A stretch of 64,000 nt of DNA from Aporrectodea caliginosa (taxonomy: Eukaryota > Annelida > Clitellata > Crassiclitellata > Lumbricidae). The stretch spans positions 839,256 through 903,255 of the forward strand of contig JACEVL010000153.1 in the NCBI GenBank assembly GCA_020284085.1, written 5' to 3'. The position numbers and the translations under genes were made by a program. Below, piece after piece: positions 36,666 to 47,459 of this stretch. Position 1 is the stretch's first letter. The number at the start of each line of letters is the position of its first letter. Below the pieces are notes generated by a model, which searched no databases, was not told the DNA's origin, and worked only from the letters and a program-made list of their open reading frames with translations.

Positions 36666-36823
36666 TGACGTCATAATACACTTACCTATGACGCCATAAT
36701 ATACTTCTTTGCCTACAGAAATGAAGTCTATGGTCCCAAAATATATATGACGTCAAGTTAGACATCTTTAAAGGAATCTACAGTAGTGGGCCTATTAGGC
36801 CTACGTCTATGAAAATGACGTCA
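36666..36823. promoter_or_regulatory. Cluster of CRE-like TGACGTCA sites
   Basis: Perfect TGACGTCA palindromes occur at 36666-36673, 36748-36755 and 36816-36823, with a one-base variant TGACGCCA at 36689-36696. Three share the context (T)ATGACG-CATAAT. They match CREB/ATF sites but could equally be decayed repeat copies. No gene start is apparent nearby. Confidence 0.35.
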
Positions 36824-36849
36824 TAATGCATGGGAACAGACAGATACGC

Positions 36850-38411
36850 AGACAACAGAAGAGTCCGTCTATACTGGGACTATATTAGTCCGAGGTCTAT
36901 ACAACTAAGAAAAGCATAACTGCAGAGAAACTCTTCAGTTTTAAGAGTGTATAAACTATACATTTTATTATGCCTGCGTCTGGCTGTCGTCCATGCATCG
37001 GTCCATATTATATCAGCTGTCTGTTTGTGTTTCCGCATCTCTGTCGTCAGCTCGTCTCTCTAATCTGCAGCCTGTCCGTCGGCCCATTGCCTGCTAGATA
37101 CTGTCAGTACCGGTATCTAGAAGGCAATGGTCGGCCACTGTGTTGCTGTTTGGCTCTCGACTGTTTGCGACATACAGGGACAGAGACAGACAGAATGACC
37201 TTCGAAATTTTACCTTGATTAGAAGACGACTTAATTTGCACTTCTATGTAGAACGGTGTTAAACGTTATACAAATATTTAACAAACCAAAACCGTGAACA
37301 GCAAATGCAGTCCAAAACGGGATGGCACGCCATAAAATGTCCTTATTTATACTTAGGCCCTAATACTTATTTTTCTAATTTTCTTTCATATTCACTTCTT
37401 TCTTGAATCAACTTAATATTACATTTTTTATTTTATGTTTAACCATACTTTTTTAGTTAATGACCGATTATTTTCGGACGTTGAAATGAGGATGATCAAA
37501 TGGCTGTCATACATTACGAATAATTTCTTTTTCACTTCCAGAACTGTTGGTTGTCGTCTTCTCCACCATCCCCTCGGATATTTGTCGTCGTTTTAATCGT
37601 TGTCATCGTCTTCTTCGACATATTTCGTTTATCTTCTTCGTCAACTTCTTCTCCGTCTGCAGCTTTTGACAGAAATGAAAATCGAATATTCTCGAAAATA
37701 ATAGAACAAAGGAAAATCGCGTCATTTTGCGATGATGTCATATTTGGGAATTGTGACATCAAGCGACTTATATAAAAAAGGGGCAATCACAACGGGTATA
37801 GTAATCTTTTGTGACAACTTCAATATCGCTATTCTACTTGTATCGCATGTTACAATGTAGGTCTCACATCAAATTAAATTGCAATATGGCGTAGGTTTAT
37901 ACGTAGTATTTAAAGTCTGAAGAGATAGCCTCACACTGAAAAACACGAAATGTAAACTTTGTTTTATCTCAGTTTAGACATATAAAAATATTTTCGTACT
38001 GAGTTCCGCTTTGAGTTGCATGCTGTTAAGAAACGGTGTACTTTGACCGAATCAACCCAGGCTGATTGTTCCTTAGATGACATGGACTTAATATAGTGGC
38101 ACTATAGAAGTTCTGAGATTAGCTTAAACAGGCGAAAATCAATCTCATAAAAGTTTTTATGTTTTAAGATTCCATTTTTGATCACTCGATCTCTTTGAGA
38201 CTCAACTACAGATTACCGGCGTTGCTGACATCTATAGGCTATAGCCTATAGTTTATATTCTCTCTACCCTCCGTTTCTCTGGTACCAAACTCGGCAGAGC
38301 ATAGCCGTCCGTGTCCGCAATGTGACACCACACTATTTTGCAAAATCCTCATCCCCAATCTAATCTAATCTAATCTATTACTGGAATTTGTCTAGCGCCG
38401 TTATCGTAATG
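36850..38411. other. Intergenic DNA, nothing recognised
   Basis: Overlapping short ORFs at 37532-37786 on both strands are serine/acid-rich low-complexity sequence. No gene is supported. Confidence 0.3.
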
Positions 38412-38419
38412 CACGATGC

Positions 38420-39267
38420 CAGTGATGTGGTCTCGAGACCGCGGTCTTGGTCTCGAGACCGTCTCGAGACCGAAAAAATGCGGTCTTGGTCTTGGTCTCG
38501 GTCTCGAGTGTGCCGGTCTTGGTCTCGGTCTTGGTCTTTAAAGGTGCGGTCTTGGTCTTGGTCTTAAGGGTGTGGTCTTGGTCTTGGGCGTCTGGTCTCG
38601 GTCATTCGCCTTTGGTCTTGGTCTTGCGCCTTTGGTTTGGCCTTTGGTAGGAACTAGAGTAGATTATTTGTTAAATGTTGTCGATATTTTTGGTTATTCA
38701 GGGACTTCTGAGATAGCTTCTAATTCATGCGACGATCCGCCTATATAGGACAAAGCGAGAGAGGACCGCGTTGTTCGCTTCTTAACAGAAGCGACAAGAG
38801 AACGTTGAGGCACAGATAACCATGACCTCTGGTGCTCTAGTGACTAGTTAAGCTTACACTGATGCAGTTTCTCGAGGCAAAACCAGTACCCGGGTAAACG
38901 ATGCAGATCAGGTATTTGGTGGGGAATTTTTCACTACTGGCAAAGTTTTTTGTATTCCGCAACACAGCTGCACCTACTGATCGAGAGTGTCTTTAGCTAT
39001 AGTGTGCCCTTCATGAGACCTCGAAGACTTGGGGATAAAAACCATAACTATATATAAATATAATAAGCATCTGATATGAATAATGGGAATATGTAACACT
39101 ACAACTGAGAATTGCGTTTATGGTCTTGAGGCTTAGATCTTGGTCCTGGATGATGCGGTCTTGGTCTCGGTCTTCGACCACGCGGTCTTGGTCTCGGTCT
39201 TGGTCTTGGACCACGCGGTCTTGGCCTCGGTCTTGGTCTTGAAATTTTGGTCTCGTGCACAACACTG
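38420..39267. mobile_element. Non-autonomous hAT element G with GGTCTCGAGACC arrays
   Basis: The ends are CAGTGATGTG and CACAACACTG (right end read inward, CAGTGTTGTG), with a perfect 8-bp duplication CACGATGC (38412-38419 and 39268-39275). The first ~220 and last ~140 bases are GGTCTTGGTCTCGAGACC-type words. The centre is unrelated, with no transposase. The short ORFs it produces are repeat artefacts. Confidence 0.85.
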
Positions 39268-39351
39268 CACGATGCATCGATCGATAGTTCACCTCTATGA
39301 CGTTCCAACGCCTTCGGGAGGTTCTTGGGAGGCTTGCAAATACATACCAAC

Positions 39352-39448
39352 ACATTCATACATACAAGCATGCATACATGCATATATACATATACATACA
39401 TACATACATACATACATACATACATACATACATACATACATACATGCA

Positions 39449-39482
<34 letters not shown>

Positions 39483-39670
39483 CATAGGCTACATACATAC
39501 ATACATAGCATACATACATACATACATACATGCATACACATTACATACATATATACATACATACATACATACATACATACATACATACATACATACATAC
39601 ATACATACATACATACATACATACATACATACATACATACATACATACATACATACATACATACATACAT

Positions 39671-39705
<35 letters not shown>

Positions 39706-39733
39706 TACATACATACATACATACATACATATT
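39352..39733. repeat. (CATA)n microsatellite
   Basis: Almost pure ACAT repeat over about 380 bases, with a few CATG and (CA)n interruptions. It opens long artefact frames (HTYI, MYVC) on both strands. Confidence 0.95.
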
Positions 39734-39745
39734 AATCTGTTAATA

Positions 39746-39797
39746 TGTTATTTTTCCTATATTTGTATGTATACATACAAATATAGGAAAAATAACA
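39746..39797. repeat. Perfect 52-bp palindrome
   Basis: The left arm 39746-39771 (TGTTATTTTTCCTATATTTG then TATGTA) is the exact reverse complement of 39772-39797, with no spacer. It directly follows the (CATA)n tract. Confidence 0.9.
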
Positions 39798-39799
39798 TT

Positions 39800-42400
39800 A
39801 CTAAGTGCTTCTCGAAAAGGGATTGGGACAGTCGATCACAACCGTGTCCAAAAACTGGCTGAAGTCTTAGGAGTTCAAAATTATCTGCTGACCGGTGAAG
39901 GTTAACTGTGCGATTGGTTTAAAGTTTTAAACACATGATTTTCTTCGAACAATAATTAATTATCATTTTAATTGTTTATGCAGTACAATATGCATCGTTT
40001 TTAATTAGACCTATTTATTTTGCTCCTCCATGGAGATAATCGAATGGCGCTGGAATCAGCTGCTGTTCTTTCGCTTTTTCACGCATGACAGCATGCATCA
40101 TTAGTTTGACTGATGCACAGCAGATATACAGCGGGTAATCAGCGGGGCATGAACTCCCCATCCTCGCAACTCCATACCCTTGATCCATTGACCAATAACA
40201 TGCACAAGTCTCGTAGACAATGATGGCGCTGGCACGGAACCGGTTCCCGCCTTCATAAAACTTTTATAGATGCCGTGGCCAACAGCCATGTAGCACACAG
40301 AGACACATATAGATACACATACACAAATACACATATATACAGTTATACACACTTACATATACATTTGCACATAATATTATGTAAACGCATACCTCTGCCC
40401 TGCCAACATTCTCATGGGCAATAGATGGGACCCACGTGAGCTATATGATATATTTGGATCCCATATTGGAATACAGGTCCCACATAGGCTACATTGAGCA
40501 TATTGGCAGGGCACTTAATGCACATAAACACATATGACTATAAATAATTATATGTACATGTGTACATTACACACACATACATACAAACACACGCACACAA
40601 ACATACATGTTAGATGGGGATATTAGTGTACATGTAGGCCCTATACCATAAATATCTATGCAGTCAGTCGTGTCCTCTGCATATACTACAGACTAACAAA
40701 AGTCACGTCTGGACAGACACTTTTGTGGCCAAAGCGCTGTTAGACATAAAATGACTAGCAGTAAAGAAGGATTAATTGTGATGTACCGGTAGTCTTTTAT
40801 GTTCTATGGAGAGAAGTAGGAGGCTGTATTGACTGCGCTCTTTGATCAGTAAAATTATACTGTCTTTTGGCAGTCTGGACACATTGCGTTTCACATAGCG
40901 ACAGTAGGCTATTATTATGACCTGTAATATACTGGCGTGTGTATAGGCCTACCTGTCCATAGGCTATATATAGCCACAATTTGGCATAGAAGAGGCTGTT
41001 TCGATCAGCAGCAGCAGCAGCAGCAGCAGCAGGAGCCGGAGCATCAGCAGGATGCGTGACGAGTGTCTTCGACCTCTGTATACGTCTGTTGTCATGGAAG
41101 GCTTTGGCATGAATGGATCTTAATAATTATTATGTTCCACTGCAACATAGAGAAACTATAGGCCTACGACTTAATTCTAGGGAACAGTTACTGTTGAACT
41201 GCGCTGACCTATGCGCACTGTACCCTTTCTATTATTAGCTGATAATAGACAAACGATATCGGAATATTATATGTAAAGTACGAGCAAGTAGGGCCTAGTG
41301 ATTGTATCCAAATCTATCCATGAATGGATTGTGCCATCGACACGTTGACTGGTAGGCCTAACTGTTTCAAAGTTAATTCTTTGTAGACTTATTCATTTTT
41401 TAATCATAAATGTAAACTATGCAACGTTATTTAGCCTAGCAGTAATTTGGATGCTTTGCTTGTCTGAAGTATATCCCTAGCTCTAGCTATTCGTTCTTTA
41501 CTTAATCTTTTGATTTTCAGAAAAGCTACGGTATAGCCTACCTCTTAGTTATTGGAATTAATTGACTTAAATCAGATGATTTTGTCTGTATTGCTGCTTT
41601 AGTTAAAATTGTAACATTGTATACTCTTTTGTTAATGTGATTTTATGGAAACATAGCTCGTTTGATTTTGAGTCCAAGGCTTACTCCAATCTAGGTATCG
41701 ATTGGCTGTCTTACTTTTCCTATCTGTATTTTTTACATGTAGCCTATTATAATAGGTGTCCTTATTTAGCGGGATCCATTATCCCTTCTGGGCCTCCGTA
41801 TATCCAGTACAGGTCAAACTGTTGCCTTATTGTTTCATTTGTTCGTTTTCTCTTGTGATGGTTACAGAAATAAATGATTGTTTGATTAATTGATTGATTG
41901 AAGTAGACGATGACATCTGGTGACGAAAGCTGAAACTGATCTGTGGCGGAATAGAATTGCTTAACTAACCGAATTACCTACGAACCGATCCACCACCGAT
42001 GATGTTGACCGGAGCCAATGCAAAGCGCGGTCTTCATCTCCCGCCAATTCTAAACCGTAGCAAAGCGGATATCAGGTAAACTTATACCGGGTATACTGAT
42101 AATTATGTATAGTTTTGCACGTCTACATGTTATGATTTAGGCCTACAAGGGAAGTAATATAATTAGATGCAGCTGTAAATCTCTCTGTAATGTAACGCAA
42201 TTTCGTCCATAGGTGCCGCAAAGAGATCTGGAGCCATTAGAATGATCTGTTGCACCCACTTTGAACTCTGGACCATTCAGATGTTTCCCATTCTATTCGT
42301 GTACAACTCAGCATAATTAGACACACTTGAGCATGCATGACAATCTTGGCCGGGAGGCCGAGCGATGTTGTGTTGAGTGCTTTCGTATCGAGTGAGTCGA
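39800..42400. other. Intergenic DNA with microsatellites
   Basis: It holds (CA)-rich stretches near 40300-40600, a CAG run at 41009-41032 and a (TTGA)n stretch at about 41876-41900 that may be a LINE tail. No gene is supported. Confidence 0.35.
41009..41032. repeat. (CAG)8 microsatellite
   Basis: An uninterrupted CAG run. No coding context was found. Confidence 0.9.
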
Positions 42401-42715
42401 ATATATGCTGTTATCAAGTCCACATATTAAGCAATCCAAAGTTGTCGCTGGTATTATACTTGTGCCGGGTCTGGATGAGAATTCGAGTGTCTCAGGTGAG
42501 AAACATTTTTTCATAGGGCATCTATGGAAGATGAGTGTCCTACTTCCGATCGTCGCTACAACCGCAGCAACCGAGATGAACGTACCAGTCGCTCTCTGAA
42601 CATCAACACCACGACAACCACCGGCAATAACAACAACAAGAGGTCAATGCCTTTCAATTCGGACACAGCAGCTGCCAACAGTCGACAGAATTCATCAAGC
42701 AAGTCATTAATTCAG

Positions 42716-42872
42716 CTCTATATATATATATATACTCTGTCAGTCCGTCTTCCTCTGGCTATCCTTCTCTGTCTGTCTGTCTGTCTTTGTCTGTCTGTTT
42801 TTTCTCTATATATACATGTATTTATATACATACGTATATATGTAGGCCTATATATATATATATATACTTATA
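42716..42872. repeat. (TA)n-(CTGT)n-(TA)n compound microsatellite
   Basis: TATATATATA, then CTGTCTGTCTGTCTG, then TATATATATA. It resembles 27715-27772. Confidence 0.8.
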
Positions 42873-43095
42873 CTCTGTCCCTCTCTTCGTCGTGTGTTAT
42901 TATTACTACTATTCTTACCAAAACCACGTGTACTGTTAGACAACGTCGGATCTCAAATCGGACCGGCGCAGGACCTACCTTGTTGAAGTTAACCACTGGA
43001 AAGGACTTATAACTTTGTCTCAACATGTGAACCTGGTTGCACGGAGTTGTTATTATCAGCTTCGTCAGCTTCGAGTGGTCTCTCGCTCTCTCTCT

Positions 43096-43630
43096 CTCAC
43101 GATGCGGTCGTGGTCCTTGTTCACGCCTTTGTTACCAGTCGAATTGACAACTGTTGCTCCCTAGCCTACTTGCTGGTCTTCCTCTTGGGGTTCTGGGGCG
43201 ACTAGATCGAGTTCTACGCTCGGCTGCTCGTCTCATTGGACGACTTCCTAAGTTCTCTCCTGTCTCTGCATACATACGTGATGTGTTGCACTGGCTGCCT
43301 ATCTCCATCTTACTTGCGTGATCTTTGCCGCCCAGTGTCCGACGTTGCAGCGCGTCGGGCGCTCAATTCGTTCTACGACGAGGGGTGAGCTCCTAGTTCC
43401 ACGGGCACGCTGGGCTATTAAGCAGCGCCGTGCTTTTTCGGTTGTGGGACCTTCCATCTGGAATGACCTCCCGCTTAAGCTCCGCTCTTTACTTGTGAGC
43501 CATCCGGCAGGGTTCTACAAGTCACTCAAGTCTTTTTTCTTTAGTCGTGGCTGGGCCGGGAGCGCTTCTGAGTAGCTTCTTGAAGAGGCACTATATAAAT
43601 GCTCTGAATGAATGAATGAATGAATTAATA
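43096..43630 (+). mobile_element. L2-type LINE 3' part
   Basis: Frame-broken translation: HAFVTSRIDNCCSL, then GELLVPRARWAIKQRRAFSV, VGPSIWNDLP and SLKSFFFSRGWAGSASE. The 3' end has GCGCTTCTGAGTAG, GAGGCACTATATAAAT and a (TGAA)n tail. RIDNC, GP-IWN-LP and the TGAA tail point to the L2 clade. Confidence 0.8.
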
Positions 43631-43639
43631 AAAAGCGGC

Positions 43640-43700
43640 GGATGTGATCAGAGCATAACTTATACTGAGTTTGGTGTCTTGGATCGTTCTGATGTTTCAT
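43640..43700 (-). pseudogene. Inverted diverged copy of part of the 415-codon ORF
   Basis: The minus-strand translation MKHQNDPRHQTQYKL matches MQHQNDPRHQTHKQL in the ORF at 46212-47459 (bases about 46780-46830). The nucleotide match is also clear (CAGAACGATCC-GACACCAAACTCA). Confidence 0.6.
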
Positions 43701-44064
43701 CCCGCTGTTGACAACAGCTAGCCCAAGTCAACACCCAGGTCCACCTACATCACTGTCCTTTCTACTAAAGATATAGAATTGCCGCCAGGACCGCCTTAAG
43801 GCTAGTGCGGGCCCGGGTGCTGTGATTACCTTCCAAAGACCCCTTCTCACAACCACCGGTCCATCACGGCCATGATCACGCACATTTTATAAAATGAGGG
43901 CCCCTCAAAACTGTCGGTCCCTTAGCACCTCCTTAATGCGGGCCTCATTGCCGTTTTATAAATCTCTGCCATGCTACATGTCATGCATAGTATCTCTTCT
44001 CTCTCATGAAGGTTCAGAATGGACTGCTTGTTTTAGTGAGACAAAAGTCTAAACCTCCGTCTGA

Positions 44065-44170
44065 AAATCCAACTCTGCCTCTTCCGCGGTTGGCGGATGG
44101 ATATCGTATACGTCCCGAGAATGGTCTTCTCTCATCGTGTGCTCCACATTTCTAAAGCGGTACTCTGAAG
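44065..44170 (-). pseudogene. Fragment related to the 279-codon ORF
   Basis: The minus-strand translation contains DVYDIHPPTAEEAELDFQTE. This aligns with the 32431-33270 ORF at DVAHPATVEEAESDPNTE, and flanking positions are also similar. The fragment stops soon after. It shows that the larger ORF belongs to a dispersed family. Confidence 0.5.
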
Positions 44171-44228
44171 CTCAGCGCAGGGTGTCAGCCCTTATTCACC
44201 AACGCTACGTCGTATCATATATTATAGA

Positions 44229-44266
44229 GATCGATGTCCAGTGAAGGTCTTCACTGGACATCGATC
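44229..44266. repeat. 38-bp perfect inverted repeat
   Basis: GATCGATGTCCAGTGAAG, spacer GT, then its exact complement. It could form an 18-bp hairpin. Confidence 0.9.
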
Positions 44267-45031
44267 ATGAATAAATACTTTGCAACATTATGATAAAAAG
44301 CCTCAATTGATTGCGTACAGCTCTCCAATGTCACTTCGTCTCTTGATTATTTAGGAGACCATTGACTGTATACGGAGTCCGGAGTGAAACATTCAATGCG
44401 TCTTCTTTGTCCTCCTTTCCGGCTTTCCGTGTCCTCTTAAAGCTTTCCACGTATCTGGCACCCGTACCTGAGGCAGATGACATGGGTGAGTGACGGCCGG
44501 TACGTGTTGGTGGAGGAACTGGGAATATGCGGCATTCAGAGGGACGTTCGTTCCAGATGCAGTGTGGGATATAGATCGGTTGGATAACCTGCGACGAGTA
44601 GTGAGTGACTAGGGGACGAGATCAGTGAGGTAGCAGGTGGATCGGGTAGAGCGGGATGACTGGATGGTGAAGAATTCTCTCGACCTGTCACTGGGAGTAT
44701 TGCAGGGAGTTGTATGTTCGCGATAGGACTTTAAAGTGGATACGCTCAGGGATTTTCAGATAGTGGAGTTATTTAAGGACGGGAGTGATATGGACGGGAG
44801 TGATATGGTACCTTTTCGTGTGCCTAGGCCTACTTTATTATGGCCTTTCTGCAGTTAACCACCATTCTACGTAGGCTAGGCCTATCGGAACTTCGGAACA
44901 ACAGCCATATTTGTCTTAGACTCCAGTCGTTCACTCAAATTCTTAGACAGGGAAGTTCAGTGCATATTTGAACTGCATGATAACTACTGGGACAAATGTC
45001 CCAGTAGTGTTAGGATTTGCCCCAGTATAGC

Positions 45032-45786
45032 TTAGGGTTGCCAACTTTGGATTATGAAATTTCTGGACAAGAGCACAAGGCACGAGCCCCCCGATTTGTG
45101 GCGATTAGGGCCCCGTCTGGCCGCTCTGGCGGAGCGTCGTAACTTATTTAGAACATGTGAAAATAAGCAAGGATCTGTATGGATAATGGAATATGCGAAG
45201 AAAGTACAAAAGGAATATTATTTAATCCACTAATATAACAATATTCATAACGTTCTTAAACGTGAAGTAGGCCTATAATCAGATCTTATTTTCTTTTAAA
45301 GCTATACTTCTGTTCACTTTTACTTGCTTTGAGCAAAAATTTCTGTCCTCCAACATAATGTAAGAAATCACCGCAAGACTGATCGAAATTGACTTTCACA
45401 CAGAGTTCAGCTTTTACCAGTTCAGGCCTCATCCTGTTTCGTTCATCGGTCCACAGATTTTTTATCAATGAGAAAATACGTTCAACATGTGCATTACTGA
45501 TCGGAATTGCTAAACATATCCAACCATTTTTTGGAAATTTGGAGCATCACAATTTTTAAAGTATTGTACCCAACGTTCATCGATTTTTGACTTTGTCTGC
45601 AATTTAGGAAGAACATTTCTTAATTTAAGATGCAATACTCCTTGTATAATGTCATAAGGCGATTTTTTTCCGTACTGTAACTTTTTCTGGACACTGCATT
45701 GTCCAGAACGACCCTCCTCTGTTTTCTGTACACTGGCTGCAATTTCTGGACTGTCCAGACAAAATCTGGACGGTTGGCAACCCTAG
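45032..45786. mobile_element. hAT element H with transposase remnant
   Basis: The ends are TTAGGGTTGCCAAC and GTTGGCAACCCTAG, flanked by AGTATAGC and ACTATAGC (7 of 8 equal). On the minus strand (about 45660-45290) a frame-shifted hATC dimerisation domain is readable. It includes IPISNAHVERIFSLIKNLWT and ELVKAELCVKVNF, preceded by IIQGVLHLKLRNVLPK. This copy is internally deleted and cannot encode a full transposase. It is direct evidence that hAT transposases existed in this genome. Confidence 0.8.
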
Positions 45787-46211
45787 ACTATAGCTTTAGG
45801 ATTTGCATCAGTAGTTTTAGGATTTGTCCCAGTAGTTTTGGTAATGCAAATCCGTTAAAATATGCACTGGCCCGGAAGTTCTGTGACAGATCTCATCTGT
45901 GCTCCCTCTGATCAGGTAGGCTACCAGGACAAATTGATCTCTATACTCTGTCCGTACAGGTAATTCTCCTTGTCTGTCTGTCTCTCTTTCTGTGTCTCTC
46001 TGTTTGTCTGTCTAGGCTATCTATCATGATCTATCTTCTATCTGGTCAAGTTATGATTGTAGTCAGTCCAATTTTAGAATTAACTGCGATAAGCTGCAGA
46101 GAACCCTGAATATAACTGACTCAGTCGTTCTGAATATAGGCAACTAATCATTATGGCGCGCTGCTATTCGTAGATTACCGATCAGCTGAAGAAGGTCTCT
46201 GTCGTTACGGT

Positions 46212-47459
46212 TTGACAACAGCGATCGCTGCTGTTCCCTGTGCGCTGCAGACAACGGCTAAGTGTAATCGCCAGCAGATGTCGAATGGCATTCAGCGACA
46301 CCCCCTCCCCATTAAACCCCTCTCTAAAAGAATATCCAACGACCAGTTGACGAAGCGAAACTCCTGCTCTGAGGTTCCTCCTCTTGGAGTTAATCGCAGT
46401 CCTCGAACGATCGACGGAAGACCCGATGGGCAGCCGACAGCTTCAGCCCACGAACTCTTGCATCATCTGATAGCCACCAGAAAATCAGAGATCTTGTTGC
46501 GACATTCATTGAATTCAGGAGACGTCGGTGGTGGAGCAGCTACGTCCAAGGACCAGTCTCCGAGACGTTTTTACCGGAGAAACAGCAAGGCGACACTGCA
46601 GCGCATTGAACCGAGGCTACTTCCCGGCGGCGATTTCGACGATGATCCCGCGCCGCTCCTACGAGGACATCAGACGGACGATGGAAGCAGAGCGCTCGAA
46701 GGATCGATGAGGCAGAAGTCGACGACGTCCTCTGGCAATCGATCGCCCAAGAGAGGAGGTCCAGGTACGGACGGCGGGATGCAACACCAGAACGATCCTC
46801 GACACCAAACTCACAAACAGCTTTCAGACGGCGCAATCTTACCACCTCCAAGACTAGCAGGGCAGTCGCTTCATCGCAGCGGAAACACAGTCTGTGTTCC
46901 GACGTCAACCGTCGTAGGGTCCTTGGGAAAAGCTGAAGCCATCGTCGATCGAGCGGTGCCTCAGCTCGAATCTCGTTCGCCGACGGAGTTCATCAACGAA
47001 CTGGCCCGTTGCAACAAGGAGGCAAGCGACCGCTGCCTTCTTGGACCGTCGAAAGAAGAACAAGAGAGGCATCGACTCAAGGCCGGTGCAGCAAACACTG
47101 AGGTTGATACACAGTTGAGAGGAGGGAAGATGACGGACGAGGATACCTCCAGCATTCAGACCAACTGCGATGGGATCGACGAAAATCCAGTTTCTGATGT
47201 TACAGGACTAGAGCCTTCGACGCCCATTCTGGTCGAATACAAGACTGGACAGGAAGTGGATGGAGGAGGGCCAGCGGCGGAAACTGGCCAACGAATCGAC
47301 ATCGCAGAAAATGGACCAGAAGAACAGGATTCGGCGACTGAGAACAAGACTACATCCGGCAAAGTATTCAATCCACTTGAAAACTATGGCTTCGAATGGC
47401 AGCGCTGGGCAAAGGGTAGGCGCAGAACGACCGCAGGAATAGAATCTGTGGGCAAGTAA
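46212..47459 (+). CDS. 415-codon ORF, unknown protein (possible exon)
   Basis: This is the longest open frame in the window, with ATG at 46212 and TAA at 47457-47459. The predicted protein is hydrophilic and low in hydrophobic segments, without signal peptide or membrane helix. It is rich in S, R, G, E and D and looks mostly disordered. Basic Ser/Arg stretches lie around residues 115-185. A more ordered tail near 385-400 reads NPLENYGFEWQRWAKGR. I do not recognise the family. The true start is uncertain. An acceptor-like CTGCAG ends at 46250, in frame, and another AG at 46221 would match the phase of a donor-like CAG|GTGAGA at 42495/42496. A diverged inverted copy of about 45 bases of this ORF lies at 43640-43700. 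Base composition is more GC-balanced than the surroundings, which fits an exon. It could instead be domesticated repeat sequence. Confidence 0.5.
   Translation: MTTAIAAVPCALQTTAKCNRQQMSNGIQRHPLPIKPLSKRISNDQLTKRNSCSEVPPLGVNRSPRTIDGRPDGQPTASAHELLHHLIATRKSEILLRHSLNSGDVGGGAATSKDQSPRRFYRRNSKATLQRIEPRLLPGGDFDDDPAPLLRGHQTDDGSRALEGSMRQKSTTSSGNRSPKRGGPGTDGGMQHQNDPRHQTHKQLSDGAILPPPRLAGQSLHRSGNTVCVPTSTVVGSLGKAEAIVDRAVPQLESRSPTEFINELARCNKEASDRCLLGPSKEEQERHRLKAGAANTEVDTQLRGGKMTDEDTSSIQTNCDGIDENPVSDVTGLEPSTPILVEYKTGQEVDGGGPAAETGQRIDIAENGPEEQDSATENKTTSGKVFNPLENYGFEWQRWAKGRRRTTAGIESVGK

Noticed and set aside
37532..37786. Overlapping ORFs on both strands
   Set aside because: Mirror-image low-complexity frames with no support for either.
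39295..39862. Long ORFs on both strands (HTYI and MYVC repeats)
   Set aside because: They are translations of the (CATA)n microsatellite.
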